NCBI RefSeq assembly: GCF_031846275.1
Contig: NZ_JAVRIB010000001.1
Location: 62,001 to 126,000, forward strand
Reading direction: 5' to 3'
Origin: Spectribacter hydrogenoxidans
GTDB lineage: Bacteria > Pseudomonadota > Gammaproteobacteria > Nevskiales > Salinisphaeraceae
DNA: 64,000 nucleotides
Below, one piece after another: positions 44,817 to 52,650 of the stretch (positions are counted from its first letter, which is position 1; each line of letters begins with the position of its first letter). A program made the position numbers and the translations under genes. A model generated the notes under the pieces. That model saw only the letters and a list, made by a program, of their open reading frames with translations, ran no database searches and was not told the origin of the DNA.

Positions 44817-45605
44817 ATGGGTCGACTGGACGGCAAGGTCGCGCTGATTACCGGCGGGGCACGAGGGCTGGGCGCGGAAGGCGCGCAGGCCATGGCGCGG
44901 GAAGGGGCGAAGGTCCTGATTACCGACATTCTGGACGCCGTCGGCGAGCAGACCGCCCAGGGCATCCGCGATGCCGGCGGTCAGGCCAGCTATGTCCACC
45001 AGGACACCACCGAAGAGTCGCACTGGCCGGCGGCGATCCGTGCCGCGGTGGATACGTTCGGCGGTCTCGACATTCTGGTGAACAACGCCGGCATCGAAAT
45101 CGTCAAGACGCTGGCCGACACCACCATGGAAGACCTGCAGCGCATCTCGGCGATCAACGAGCACGGCGTCTACATGGGCATCAAGTACGCCGTGGACCCG
45201 ATGACCGAGCGCGGTGGCGGCTCCATCATCAACCTGTCCTCGGTGGCCGGCATGCAGGGCTTTCTGGGCCTGACCGCCTACTGCATGAGCAAGGGCGCCG
45301 TGCGCCTGCTGACCAAGGCCGCGGCGGTGGAACTGGCCCGCATGGGCACCAAGATCCGCGTCAACTCGGTGCACCCGGGCGTGATCCAGACCACCATGGG
45401 CCAGCGCCTGTTCGAGCGCTACGTCGACTACGGCCTGGCCGAGGACTACGCCGATGCCGAGGCCAAGTTCACGGAGCGCCACTCCATCGGCCGCCTCGGC
45501 CGCCCCGAGGACGTGGCCAATCTGTTCGTGTTCCTGGCCTCGGACGAATCCTCGTTCATCACCGGCGAGGAACACGTGATCGACGGCGGTCTGATCTCCG
45601 ACTGA
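44817..45605 (+). CDS. Short-chain dehydrogenase/reductase (SDR)
   Basis: A 262-residue classical SDR: cofactor site TGGARGLG (about 12-19), NNAG motif, catalytic Ser in SSVAGMQG, YxxxK as YCMSK, and HPGVIQTTM. The C terminus FITGEEHVIDGGLIS is typical. Asp at the end of strand 2 (LITDI) favours NAD. It resembles alcohol and hydroxysteroid dehydrogenases that work alongside Baeyer-Villiger enzymes, but the substrate is undetermined. GGAGGAGAG lies before the ATG. Confidence 0.92.
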   Translation: MGRLDGKVALITGGARGLGAEGAQAMAREGAKVLITDILDAVGEQTAQGIRDAGGQASYVHQDTTEESHWPAAIRAAVDTFGGLDILVNNAGIEIVKTLADTTMEDLQRISAINEHGVYMGIKYAVDPMTERGGGSIINLSSVAGMQGFLGLTAYCMSKGAVRLLTKAAAVELARMGTKIRVNSVHPGVIQTTMGQRLFERYVDYGLAEDYADAEAKFTERHSIGRLGRPEDVANLFVFLASDESSFITGEEHVIDGGLISD

Positions 45606-45654
45606 TTCCCCGGCACCCGCGCCGACTTCATTTCTCGACGTAAGCGAAAACCCC

Positions 45655-46662
45655 ATGAAAGCAGTACGCCTGAGCAACCCGGCCAGCCTCGACAATCTGG
45701 CGGTGGTGGACATCGACAAGCCCAGCCCGCAGGCCGGCCAGATCCTGGTCAAGGCCCGCGCCAGTTCGCTGAACTTCCACGACTATCTGGTGGTCACCGG
45801 CGGCCTGCCGGTGGACGACGGCCGCATTCCGATGTCCGACGTCGCCGGCGAAGTGGTGGAAGTGGGCGCTGGCGTGCGGGAATTCACCGTCGGCGACACC
45901 GTGATCGGCACCTTCTTCCCCACCTGGCTGTCCGGCGAACCGACTCTGGCCCAGACCTGGGGCTGCATCCCCGGCGATTCCATGGACGGCTATGCCGCGG
46001 AATTCGTGTGCGGGGCGGAAACCTCGTTCACCCACGCCCCGGCCGGCTACACGATGGAAGAGGCCGCGACCCTGCCCTGCGCCGCAGTCACCGCCTGGCG
46101 GGCCCTGTTCGCCGAGGGCGAGCTGCGCCCCGGCGAAACAGTGCTGGTCCAGGGCACGGGCGGCGTATCCATCTTTGCCCTGCAACTGGCCAAGGCGGCC
46201 GGCGCCACGGTCATCGCCACCTCGTCGTCCGACGAGAAGCTGGACCGGGTGAAGGCGATGGGAGCCGACCATCTGATCAACTACAAGACCACGCCGGAAT
46301 GGGGCAAGGCCGCGGCCGCCCTGTGCCCGCGCGGCGGCGTGGATCACATCATCGAGGTGGGCGGCCCGGGCACCATGACCCAGTCGATTGCCGCGGCACG
46401 CGTGGGCGGCCACATCTCGCTGATCGGCGTGCTCACCGGCATGGCCGGCGAAATTCCCACCGCCGCGATGATGATGCACCAGCTCAAGGTGAAGGGCATT
46501 ACCGTGGGCACCCGCGAGCACCAGCAACAACTGGTCCGCGCGCTGGACAACACCGGCATCAAGCCGGTAATCGACAGCAGCTTCGGCCTGGACGAGATCG
46601 CCGACGCCTTCCGGCATCAGGCATCGCAGAAGCACTTCGGCAAGATCTGCCTGAGTTACTAG
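45655..46662 (+). CDS. MDR superfamily alcohol dehydrogenase / quinone oxidoreductase-like
   Basis: A 335-residue medium-chain reductase. The GroES-like half contains KARASSLNFHDYLVVTGGLP and PMSDVAGEVVEVGAGVREFT. The Rossmann half has VLVQGTGGVSIFALQLAKAA, and the C terminus ends HFGKICLSY. The structural zinc Cys quartet of classical ADHs is absent, so it is closer to zinc-free oxidoreductases. It is 49 bp downstream of the SDR gene and probably cotranscribed. Substrate unknown. Confidence 0.9.
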   Translation: MKAVRLSNPASLDNLAVVDIDKPSPQAGQILVKARASSLNFHDYLVVTGGLPVDDGRIPMSDVAGEVVEVGAGVREFTVGDTVIGTFFPTWLSGEPTLAQTWGCIPGDSMDGYAAEFVCGAETSFTHAPAGYTMEEAATLPCAAVTAWRALFAEGELRPGETVLVQGTGGVSIFALQLAKAAGATVIATSSSDEKLDRVKAMGADHLINYKTTPEWGKAAAALCPRGGVDHIIEVGGPGTMTQSIAAARVGGHISLIGVLTGMAGEIPTAAMMMHQLKVKGITVGTREHQQQLVRALDNTGIKPVIDSSFGLDEIADAFRHQASQKHFGKICLSY

Positions 46663-46675
46663 CGCTCGCGTGTCG

Positions 46676-46700
46676 CCCCGGGACCCGCCGGGTCCCGGGG
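46676..46700. terminator. Hairpin between convergent genes
   Basis: CCCCGGGACCC-GCC-GGGTCCCGGGG, an 11-bp perfect stem with a 3-nt loop, fills the 39-bp gap between the MDR gene (plus) and the rhomboid gene (minus). Only two T follow, so it is a weak intrinsic but plausible bidirectional terminator. Confidence 0.6.
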
Positions 46701-46701
46701 T

Positions 46702-47331
46702 TCAGCTACCCAGCGGCGAGGCGATCGTGCGCAGGAAGTGGCCGGCCAGTCCCGGCTCCATCACCAGCGCGAACAGCACCCCGTAACCCCCGCCCCAGAG
46801 ATGGGCGCTGTGGTTGATGCCGTCCGCACCCCGCCGGGACGCATACACGCTGTAACCCACGTACAGCGCGGCGAACACGATCGCCGGCAGCGGCACGAAG
46901 AACACGAATAGCAGCGACCAGGGCGCCAGCAGGATGTAAGCGAACAACACCGCCGATACCGCCCCTGAGGCCCCCAGGCTGCGATAGTTCGGATCCCGGG
47001 CGTGCCGTAACCAGCTGGGCAGCATCGCCACCACGATGGCCGACACATAAAACAGCGCGTACCCCGGCGCCCCGATGTAGCGGGTGAAGAACGGCTCCAT
47101 CGCCCGGCCGAAGAAGTACAGCGTCACCATGTTGAACAGCAGATGCGCGCCATCGGCGTGCACGAACCCGTGGGTGACGAAGCGGTGCCACTGACCGCGC
47201 CCGATCGCCGGCGGCCAGAACAGCATGTCGCCGAGCAGCTTGCGGTTGCTGAACGCCGGAATCGACACCGCACAGGTCACCGCAATCAGCAGCAGCGTGA
47301 CCAGCGGCTCCTGGCTCGGCCCTACCGGCAT
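46702..47331 (-). CDS. Rhomboid family intramembrane serine protease
   Basis: A 209-residue inner-membrane protein with about six helices. The catalytic Ser is Ser122 in LGASGAVSAVLF, and the catalytic His is His177 in INHSAHLWGGGYG. HGFVHADGAHLLFNMVTLYF supplies the conserved His-Asn of helix 2. The start at 47331 (MPVGPSQEPL) lies 7 bp after the flavin reductase stop, so both are likely cotranscribed with yajQ upstream. Substrates unknown. Confidence 0.92.
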   Translation of the reverse strand: MPVGPSQEPLVTLLLIAVTCAVSIPAFSNRKLLGDMLFWPPAIGRGQWHRFVTHGFVHADGAHLLFNMVTLYFFGRAMEPFFTRYIGAPGYALFYVSAIVVAMLPSWLRHARDPNYRSLGASGAVSAVLFAYILLAPWSLLFVFFVPLPAIVFAALYVGYSVYASRRGADGINHSAHLWGGGYGVLFALVMEPGLAGHFLRTIASPLGS

Positions 47332-47338
47332 GGCCGGC

Positions 47339-47959
47339 TCATTCGGGTCGCGCCATGCGGAACAGGTTCTCGGCGTCGATGCCGAAATAGTCTGCGGGCC
47401 CGCCGGCGCGCAGGATGGGCCGCGCCGCCGCAGTGTCGTAGATGCCATCGACGATCAGCATGCGGTCGATGTGCACCCCCACGACCTCGCCGAACACCAT
47501 CCAGGTATCCACCGCCGCACCGTCCGACCCCTGCAATTGCAGCACCTGCGTGCGCCGGCACTCGAAGGCCACGGGCGCCTCCGCCACCCGGGGCGCCGAC
47601 ACCACCCGCGACGGCACCGCAGTGAGCCCGGCCAACTCGAACTCGTCCACGCTGGCATCCACCCCGGCGGCGCTGGCATTCATCGCCTCGGCCAGCTCGC
47701 GGGTGGCCAGATGCCACACAAAATCACCGGTCGCTTCAATGTTGTTGAGACTGTCCTTGCGACCGACACTGGCGAACCCGATGATCGGCGGCGTGTAGTT
47801 GAAGGCGTTGAAGAAACTGTAGGGCGCCAGATTGCGCGTTCCGTCAGCCGCCAGGCTCGACACCCAGCCGATTGGCCGCGGCGCGATGATGGCATTGAAC
47901 GGGTTGTGGGCCAGGCCGTGGCCGGCGGCGGGCTCGTAGAAGTACCAGTTTTCGCTCAT
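47339..47959 (-). CDS. Flavin reductase-like FMN-binding protein
   Basis: A 206-residue split-barrel protein. Motifs: NAIIAPRPIGWVSSLAADGT (about 24-43), NLAPYSFFNAFNYTPPIIGF and VFGEVVGVHID. This fits FMN-binding flavin reductase family members. The ATG at 47959 directly abuts the end of an integron-like cassette, and longer in-frame starts would fall within attC. Before insertion the ATG would have lain 3 nt after the yajQ stop, so the pair was probably translationally coupled. The AGG at 47962-47964 is a poor ribosome site. Confidence 0.88.
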   Translation of the reverse strand: MSENWYFYEPAAGHGLAHNPFNAIIAPRPIGWVSSLAADGTRNLAPYSFFNAFNYTPPIIGFASVGRKDSLNNIEATGDFVWHLATRELAEAMNASAAGVDASVDEFELAGLTAVPSRVVSAPRVAEAPVAFECRRTQVLQLQGSDGAAVDTWMVFGEVVGVHIDRMLIVDGIYDTAAARPILRAGGPADYFGIDAENLFRMARPE

Positions 47960-48034
47960 CGCCTGAGTTGAGGGGCTTTTGCGAAGCAGGCGCAGCCTGC
48001 GTAGCAAAAGTCCCTATCCAACGATTTGTTGGGC
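47960..48034 (-). repeat. attC recombination site of the cassette
   Basis: On the minus strand it begins with the R''-type box GCCCAAC, followed by AAATCGTT (the conserved AACAA-TCGTT look of many attC sites). It then forms an imperfect hairpin with stems CTTTTGC/GCAAAAG and GCAGGC/GCCTGC. It ends CAACTCAGGCG, close to the ACTCAAGCG of well-known attC sites. The second core GTTGGGT is completed at the other end of the cassette (48321-48327). It starts 10 bp after the cassette gene stop. Confidence 0.75.
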
Positions 48035-48044
48035 CGCAAATGAC

Positions 48045-48305
48045 TCATGCTGTAGCTGCGACCACCATAACCAGAACTCCTAGCATGGCTACAAAAACAC
48101 CGACAGTTACAAACCCCCGCACATAGGGAACGGCAGAGATTGAAATGTAGCTCTCGATATCGTGATACAGCATGCTGCCCCTCCAGAATACCTTTGAAGA
48201 TGTAACGCCTTCTTTCCTGTACACAAAAGAAATGACGGTACCGATCGCGGCGATTATTAGACCCGCCGCGAACAGCAAAACTGCCATCGATTCAAGTTCA
48301 TTCAT
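48045..48305 (-). CDS. Cassette-encoded small membrane protein
   Basis: An 86-residue protein with two predicted membrane helices (about 8-30, ending AIGTVISFVY, and 65-85, VGVFVAMLGVLVMVVAAT) joined by a polar loop of about 35 residues (RKEGVTSSKVFWRGSMLYHD). It fills nearly the whole cassette, 15 bp after the TTGGGT boundary and 10 bp before attC. AAAGG lies 7 nt upstream of the ATG. Base composition differs from neighbours. Small membrane proteins of unknown role are common in integron cassettes. Its expression may rely on the yajQ promoter. Confidence 0.75.
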   Translation of the reverse strand: MNELESMAVLLFAAGLIIAAIGTVISFVYRKEGVTSSKVFWRGSMLYHDIESYISISAVPYVRGFVTVGVFVAMLGVLVMVVAATA

Positions 48306-48329
48306 GGACAGCCTTTTGCGACCCAACGT

Positions 48330-48812
48330 TCAGTCACGGAAATTATCGAACTGCAACGGCAGTTCCTGCTCGGATTTCTTCAGCATGGCCATGGCCGCCT
48401 GCAGGTCGTCGCGCTTCTTGCCGGTGACGCGAATCTTGTCTTCCTGGATCTGGGCGCTGACCTTGAGCTTGGACTTCTTCAGTTCGGCGATGATGCGCTT
48501 GGCCGCCGCCTGCTCGATGCCCTGCTTGAAGGTCACCGTGCGGCGCACGCCGGCGAGGTTGGACTGCGTGTCGCCCAGTTCCAGGCTGCGCAGGTCGATG
48601 CCCCGGGCGGGCAGGCGCTGACGCAGGATGTCGTGCATCTGATCCAGCTGGAACTCGCTGGGGGCATGCTCGGTCAGGACCTGCTTGTCCCAGTCGAAAC
48701 CGGCATCCACGCCCTTGAAGTCGAACCGGTTGCCCAGTTCGCGGTTGGCCTGATCCACGGCGTTGGTGAGTTCGTGGACATCCACTTCGGAGACGATATC
48801 GAAAGAGGGCAT
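48330..48812 (-). CDS. yajQ: YajQ family nucleotide-binding protein
   Basis: A 160-residue cytosolic protein with two ferredoxin-like domains. It begins MPSFDIVSEVDVHELTNAVD, and has NRELGNRFDFKGVDAGFDWD and AQIQEDKIRVTGKKRDDLQA. Members bind nucleotides, and in Xanthomonas a YajQ protein binds cyclic di-GMP. The start at 48812 is preferred to an ATG four codons earlier, which lacks a ribosome site. The TGA stop lies 3 bp before the cassette boundary. Confidence 0.95.
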   Translation of the reverse strand: MPSFDIVSEVDVHELTNAVDQANRELGNRFDFKGVDAGFDWDKQVLTEHAPSEFQLDQMHDILRQRLPARGIDLRSLELGDTQSNLAGVRRTVTFKQGIEQAAAKRIIAELKKSKLKVSAQIQEDKIRVTGKKRDDLQAAMAMLKKSEQELPLQFDNFRD

Positions 48813-48881
48813 GGCACTCGGCATGGCGAACGGGATGGGCCATTATAGAGGCCTGCCCCTCCCGTTGCCGACGCCGCATTC

Positions 48882-49553
48882 ATGGCTCGATTCCCCCGCC
48901 GGCCGGCGCGTTCCGGCCACCTCGCGACAGTCCTGGCCACCGCCCTCGTCGTGCTCGGCCTGCCGTTGACCGGCCATGCTGAGCCGGCCGGTTTCCAGCC
49001 GGGCGTTCACTTCCGCGCGCTCGATCCCCCGGTGGCCACCCGCTCGGGAGACCACATCGAGGTGCTGGATTTCTTCGCCTATAGCTGTCGGCACTGCTAT
49101 ATCTTCGAGCCCATTCTCGCGCAATGGGCGCTGAGGCTGCCCGATGATGTGGTGCTCAGGCGCGTGCCTCTGACCACTGGACCCGGCGGCGACCTGCACG
49201 TCCGGCTGTTCTATACGGCCGAGGCGCTGGGCGTGATCGACCGCCTGCACACGAACATTTTCGAAGCGGTGCTGCGCCAGGGCCGGCCGCTGCAGACGCG
49301 GGCCGACATTCGCGCCTTTCTGGTCGAGCACGGCGTGGACGGCGATGACTTCGACCGGGTGTTCGACAGTCCGGCCATCGACAAGCGCATCAACGCCGCC
49401 TTCCTGATCAGCCAGGGCTACGGCGTGCGCACCACGCCCACGATGGGAGTGGACGGCCACTACTTCGCCGACCCGGTGCCGGCCCGGACCTACCAGCGTT
49501 TTCTGCAGGTGATCGATTTCCTGGTACAGCGGCGGCGCGACGCCGGCTCATAG
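48882..49553 (+). CDS. dsbA: DsbA-type periplasmic thiol oxidoreductase
   Basis: A 223-residue exported thioredoxin-fold protein. Signal peptide about 1-33 (cut after GHA-EP). The active site is FFAYSCRHCYIF with Cys69 and Cys72; CRHC replaces the usual CPHC, as seen in DsbA/DsbL variants. The cis-Pro loop is VRTTPTMGVDG. It introduces disulfides in the periplasm. It diverges from yajQ and overlaps the convergent DUF3301 gene by 6 nt. Confidence 0.92.
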   Translation: MARFPRRPARSGHLATVLATALVVLGLPLTGHAEPAGFQPGVHFRALDPPVATRSGDHIEVLDFFAYSCRHCYIFEPILAQWALRLPDDVVLRRVPLTTGPGGDLHVRLFYTAEALGVIDRLHTNIFEAVLRQGRPLQTRADIRAFLVEHGVDGDDFDRVFDSPAIDKRINAAFLISQGYGVRTTPTMGVDGHYFADPVPARTYQRFLQVIDFLVQRRRDAGS

Positions 49554-49850
49554 CGGGTGCGGATCGAGGTCGACATCGGCCACGCGACGCCCGTGCAGCA
49601 CCACCGACCCGGCATAGCGCCGTTCGCCGCGCACGTAGAACTCGAAGCCATAGGTCCGGCGCAGCGTGGCGCGGCCCCGCCGGTCGCGGCCCGGGCGCAG
49701 GGCGCGCAGATGAATTTCGTCGATATACATCACCTCGGCCTCGGCGCAGGCGCGGCGGGCGGCATCGCGCGCCCGTGCCCGCGCCCCCAGCGCGCTCCAC
49801 CAGGCCAGCCCCAGCAGCGCGAACCCCAGCAGCCAGAGCAGGTTGTTCAC
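49548..49850 (-). CDS. DUF3301 domain-containing protein
   Basis: A 100-residue protein with one N-terminal membrane helix (NNLLWLLGFALLGLAWWSAL) followed by a basic domain (RDAARRACAEAEVMYIDEIH, RRTYGFEFYVRGERRYAGSV, VVLHGRRVADVDLDP). This matches DUF3301, a gammaproteobacterial family of unknown function. A GTG at 49850 is taken as start since family members begin at this point. The last codons overlap the end of dsbA. Confidence 0.85.
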   Translation of the reverse strand: MNNLLWLLGFALLGLAWWSALGARARARDAARRACAEAEVMYIDEIHLRALRPGRDRRGRATLRRTYGFEFYVRGERRYAGSVVLHGRRVADVDLDPHPL

Positions 49851-49971
49851 GCGGAAGTTTCCGTAGCGTATTCCACCGGCCCAGTATGGCGGTCCGCGCG
49901 CCACCGGGGGTAGCCGCCGGCCGAATCCCCGGGCAGAATCCGGGTTGGCCCGGTCCCGTCACGTCCCCGCA

Positions 49972-50925
49972 ATGTCCCTGAAGCCGCTCGGCGTCCTGCT
50001 GCTCATTCTTGTTGCATTCACGGCTCACGGCGAGGCCCTCACGCGCGATACCGACCGCCTGCACCTGGCCTCCGTGCACGCCGCCGTGGTGGACCTGGAC
50101 GAAGGCGTGATGCTCTACGCCAAGCACGCCGACCGCCCGGTGCCCATCGCCTCGGTCACCAAGCTGATGACGGCGCTGGTGGTGCTGGAATCAGGCGCCG
50201 ATCTGGACGAATCACTGACCGTGGTCGAGCGCGACCGCGAAGCCGCCAACAACGCCTACTCCCGCATCCGGCCGGGTTCCACCATGTCGCGCGGCGAGCT
50301 GCTGCGGCTGGCATTGATGAGCTCCGAGAACCGCGCTGCCTACAACCTGGCCCACTATCATCCCGGCGGATTCGACGCCTTCGTGGCGGCCATGAACCGC
50401 AAGGCCGAGGCGCTGGAGATGCACCGGTCGCGGTTCGTCGACCCCACCGGCCTGTCGCCCGGCAACCGTGCCACCGCCGCCGACCTGATCCGCCTGCTGA
50501 CGGCGGCGCTCGCGCGCGACGAAATCCGCGACTACACCCAGACCGGCAGTTACACCGCCCGCTTCGGCAACCCGGCCTACACGCTGCCCTACGGCAACAC
50601 CAATCCGCTGGTGCGCCGTGCGGACTGGGACGTACTGGTCAGCAAGACCGGGTACCTCGACGAGGCCGGCCGCTGCCTGGCCACGGTGGTGCGGGTGGAT
50701 GGCCGCCGCTATGGCGTGGTGGTGCTCAATGCCTTCGGCAAGCTCACGCCGATCGGCGACATCGGCCGCATCCGCCGCTGGCTGGTCGAGGGCGAGGGTG
50801 GCCGCGTGGCGGGTCCGGCGCTGGCCTATGAACGCCGCCGGACCGCGCCGCTGGAAGCCGATCTGCCGCGGGTGGTGCGCATGCCGAGCGACGGCGACAC
50901 TGCCACCGCCGCCCTGACCCGCTAG
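49972..50925 (+). CDS. pbpG: D-alanyl-D-alanine endopeptidase (PBP7 type)
   Basis: A 317-residue periplasmic penicillin-binding protein of the S11 class that cuts murein cross-links. A signal peptide (about 1-21) is followed by the SxxK motif in IASVTKLMTALVVLE, the SxN motif in MSSENRAAYNLAHYHPGG, and the KTG motif in VSKTGYLDEAGRC. The start at 49972 (MSLKPLGVLL) gives a clean signal peptide; an ATG 9 codons earlier is possible. It ends 4 nt into the convergent LLM gene. Confidence 0.92.
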   Translation: MSLKPLGVLLLILVAFTAHGEALTRDTDRLHLASVHAAVVDLDEGVMLYAKHADRPVPIASVTKLMTALVVLESGADLDESLTVVERDREAANNAYSRIRPGSTMSRGELLRLALMSSENRAAYNLAHYHPGGFDAFVAAMNRKAEALEMHRSRFVDPTGLSPGNRATAADLIRLLTAALARDEIRDYTQTGSYTARFGNPAYTLPYGNTNPLVRRADWDVLVSKTGYLDEAGRCLATVVRVDGRRYGVVVLNAFGKLTPIGDIGRIRRWLVEGEGGRVAGPALAYERRRTAPLEADLPRVVRMPSDGDTATAALTR

Positions 50926-51908
50926 CCGGTTCCGGCAATCAGCCGATAGGCGCGCAGGCGCGCCTCGTGGTCGTGGATGTTGGAGACCACCATCAGTTCG
51001 TCGGCCCCGGACTCGGCCATCATGGTGTCGAGCCGCTCGCGTACCTGTTGCGGGTCCCCTACGACGTGCCGCTGGCGATTCTCCGCGATCAACTCGCGGT
51101 CGCCCTCGGTGTAGTCGTAGTCCATGGCCTCTTCCGGCGTGGGCAGCGGCTGGAAGTCGCCCTTGTTGAGCCGCAGCCAGGCCAGATCGAAGCTGGCGGC
51201 CAGGTACTCGGCCTCGTCCTCGGTCGGCGCGCAGATCACCGATACCCCGAGAATGGCATGCGGCTCGGGAAATTCGTCCGAGGGCTGGAAGGCCTCGCGA
51301 TAGCGGGTTATGGCCGGCCCCGGCGGGGTGGCACTGAAGTGGCTGGCGAAGCTGTAGCCCATGCCGGCGCCGCCCGCCGCCGCCGCACTGGCGCCGCTGG
51401 AACCCAGAATCCAGATCGGCGGCAGGCCGACATCGTTGGGCATCACCTTGACCCCGTTGATGGGGTGCATGCGCGGCAGGGTCCCGCGCGATAGCGACAG
51501 CATCTGGTTGAACAGGTCGCCGAAGCGTTCCGGCGACTCGGCCCCCAGCGCCTTCGAGGCCCGCGCGTCCGAGCCCGGGGCGCGGCCGATGCCCAGGTCC
51601 ATGCGGCCGGGGTAGAGCGCTTCCATGGTGTGAAACAGCTCCGCCACCCGCAGCGGCTTGTGGTTGGGCAGCATGATCCCGCCCGGGCCCACACGGATGC
51701 GATCGGTGCGGGCGGCCACGTGGGCCAGGATCGGCTCCGGCGCCGGACTGGCCAGGCTGGGCATGCTGTGGTGCTCGGAAATCCAGTAGCGCACATAGCC
51801 GAGTTCCTCGGCCAGTTGTGCCAGATCGACGCTGCGGCGTACCGCCAGCGAGGCCGGCGTGCCGCTGGCCACCGGAATCAGATCAAGAACGGACAGGGGA
51901 TAACGCAT
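50922..51908 (-). CDS. LLM class flavin-dependent oxidoreductase
   Basis: A 328-residue luciferase-like TIM-barrel protein. Motifs: SVLDLIPVASGTPASLAVRR, YWISEHHSMPSLASPAPEPI, IRVGPGGIMLPNHKPLRVAE and the family's LGIGRAPGSD. The C terminus has QQVRERLDTMMAESGADELM and VVSNIHDHEARLRAYRLIA. It belongs to the MsnO8/YhbW-like subgroup; substrate unknown. The ATG overlaps the stop of the yceH-like gene (TGATG), so they are coupled. Confidence 0.93.
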   Translation of the reverse strand: MRYPLSVLDLIPVASGTPASLAVRRSVDLAQLAEELGYVRYWISEHHSMPSLASPAPEPILAHVAARTDRIRVGPGGIMLPNHKPLRVAELFHTMEALYPGRMDLGIGRAPGSDARASKALGAESPERFGDLFNQMLSLSRGTLPRMHPINGVKVMPNDVGLPPIWILGSSGASAAAAGGAGMGYSFASHFSATPPGPAITRYREAFQPSDEFPEPHAILGVSVICAPTEDEAEYLAASFDLAWLRLNKGDFQPLPTPEEAMDYDYTEGDRELIAENRQRHVVGDPQQVRERLDTMMAESGADELMVVSNIHDHEARLRAYRLIAGTG

Positions 51909-52606
51909 CAATCGGTCTCGGGGTCGGAAGTTTCCAGCGCGGCCAGCCGCGCCTCCAGCGTCGCCACCCGCGCTTCCAGGGTTGCCACCCGGTCATCGAG
52001 ATCGCCGCCGGGCCGTACGACCGGCGCCGGGCGTTCGTCGTCGTCGGGCGCCGCCCGGCCCAGCGGGGCGGCGGGGGCATCGGCATCCATCTCGGCACCC
52101 GAGCCCAGCGTTTGGCCGTAACGGCATTCGCGCTTGCCGGGCTCGCGGGCCAGTCGCCGCACCAGCGGCCCGGCCGGATCTGCGGCCATGTCATCCAGCG
52201 TCGCTTCCACCGCCGCGACGCTGTCGAACGCGAACAGCCGCTGGGCACGGGTGCGCAGTTCCCCCGAGGTTTGCGGGCCACGCAGGAACAACAGGGCCAG
52301 CAGCGCCATGGCCTCGGGCGACAGCGCCAGCGGCGTGCCCGGCCCGCCGGCCAGCCGGTGTTCGTACTTGCTGACCCGGCCGCCGTAGCCGGAGGCCATG
52401 CGTACCAGATTCTTGCGGGTCAGCGCCCCGAGGGTGGCGCGGACGTCGCCCTCGCTCAGCGCCATCACCGGGTCGCGGGCGCTTTTCTGGTTGCAGGCGT
52501 TGACCACCGCATTGACCGACAGCGGATACTGCTCCGGCGTGGTCACCGCCTTTTCCACCAGACTGCCGAGCACCCGCTGCTCGACCGTATCCAGTTCCAA
52601 TTCCAT
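51908..52606 (-). CDS. YceH family protein (DUF480)
   Basis: A 232-residue protein with tandem winged-helix DUF480 domains. It begins MELELDTVEQRVLGSLVEKA and has TTPEQYPLSVNAVVNACNQK, SARDPVMALSEGDVRATLGA and LLFLRGPQTSGELRTRAQRL, all typical. A C-terminal coiled coil (VATLEARVATLEARLAALE) ends the protein. Function is unknown. GAGTCCGGC-type spacing before the ATG gives a weak ribosome site. Confidence 0.93.
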   Translation of the reverse strand: MELELDTVEQRVLGSLVEKAVTTPEQYPLSVNAVVNACNQKSARDPVMALSEGDVRATLGALTRKNLVRMASGYGGRVSKYEHRLAGGPGTPLALSPEAMALLALLFLRGPQTSGELRTRAQRLFAFDSVAAVEATLDDMAADPAGPLVRRLAREPGKRECRYGQTLGSGAEMDADAPAAPLGRAAPDDDERPAPVVRPGGDLDDRVATLEARVATLEARLAALETSDPETD

Positions 52607-52650
52607 GCCGGACTCCTCGCCCAGAGCAAAGACCCGCAGTGTAACGCCGG

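Larger units (their letters stand above)
47960..48326 (-). mobile_element. Solitary integron gene cassette at a secondary site
   Basis: A 367-bp unit read on the minus strand, from TTGGGT (just after the G at 48327) to the G at 47960. It holds one short gene and a 75-bp attC-like imperfect palindrome after it. Circularising it would recreate an intact core AGGCG|TTGGGT. The flanks join as yajQ TGA-AC-G|ATG of flavin reductase, a plausible original junction. The insert is clearly AT-richer than its neighbours. No integrase or attI is present in the window. Recombination at G|TT and a cassette orientation matching the gene are as known for integron cassettes; the identification is inferred from pattern. 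Confidence 0.78.

Noticed and set aside
47960..48007. Longer flavin reductase beginning at TTG 48007
   Set aside because: The extra 16 codons are translated attC sequence (MLRRLRLLRKS) and are not part of the family fold.
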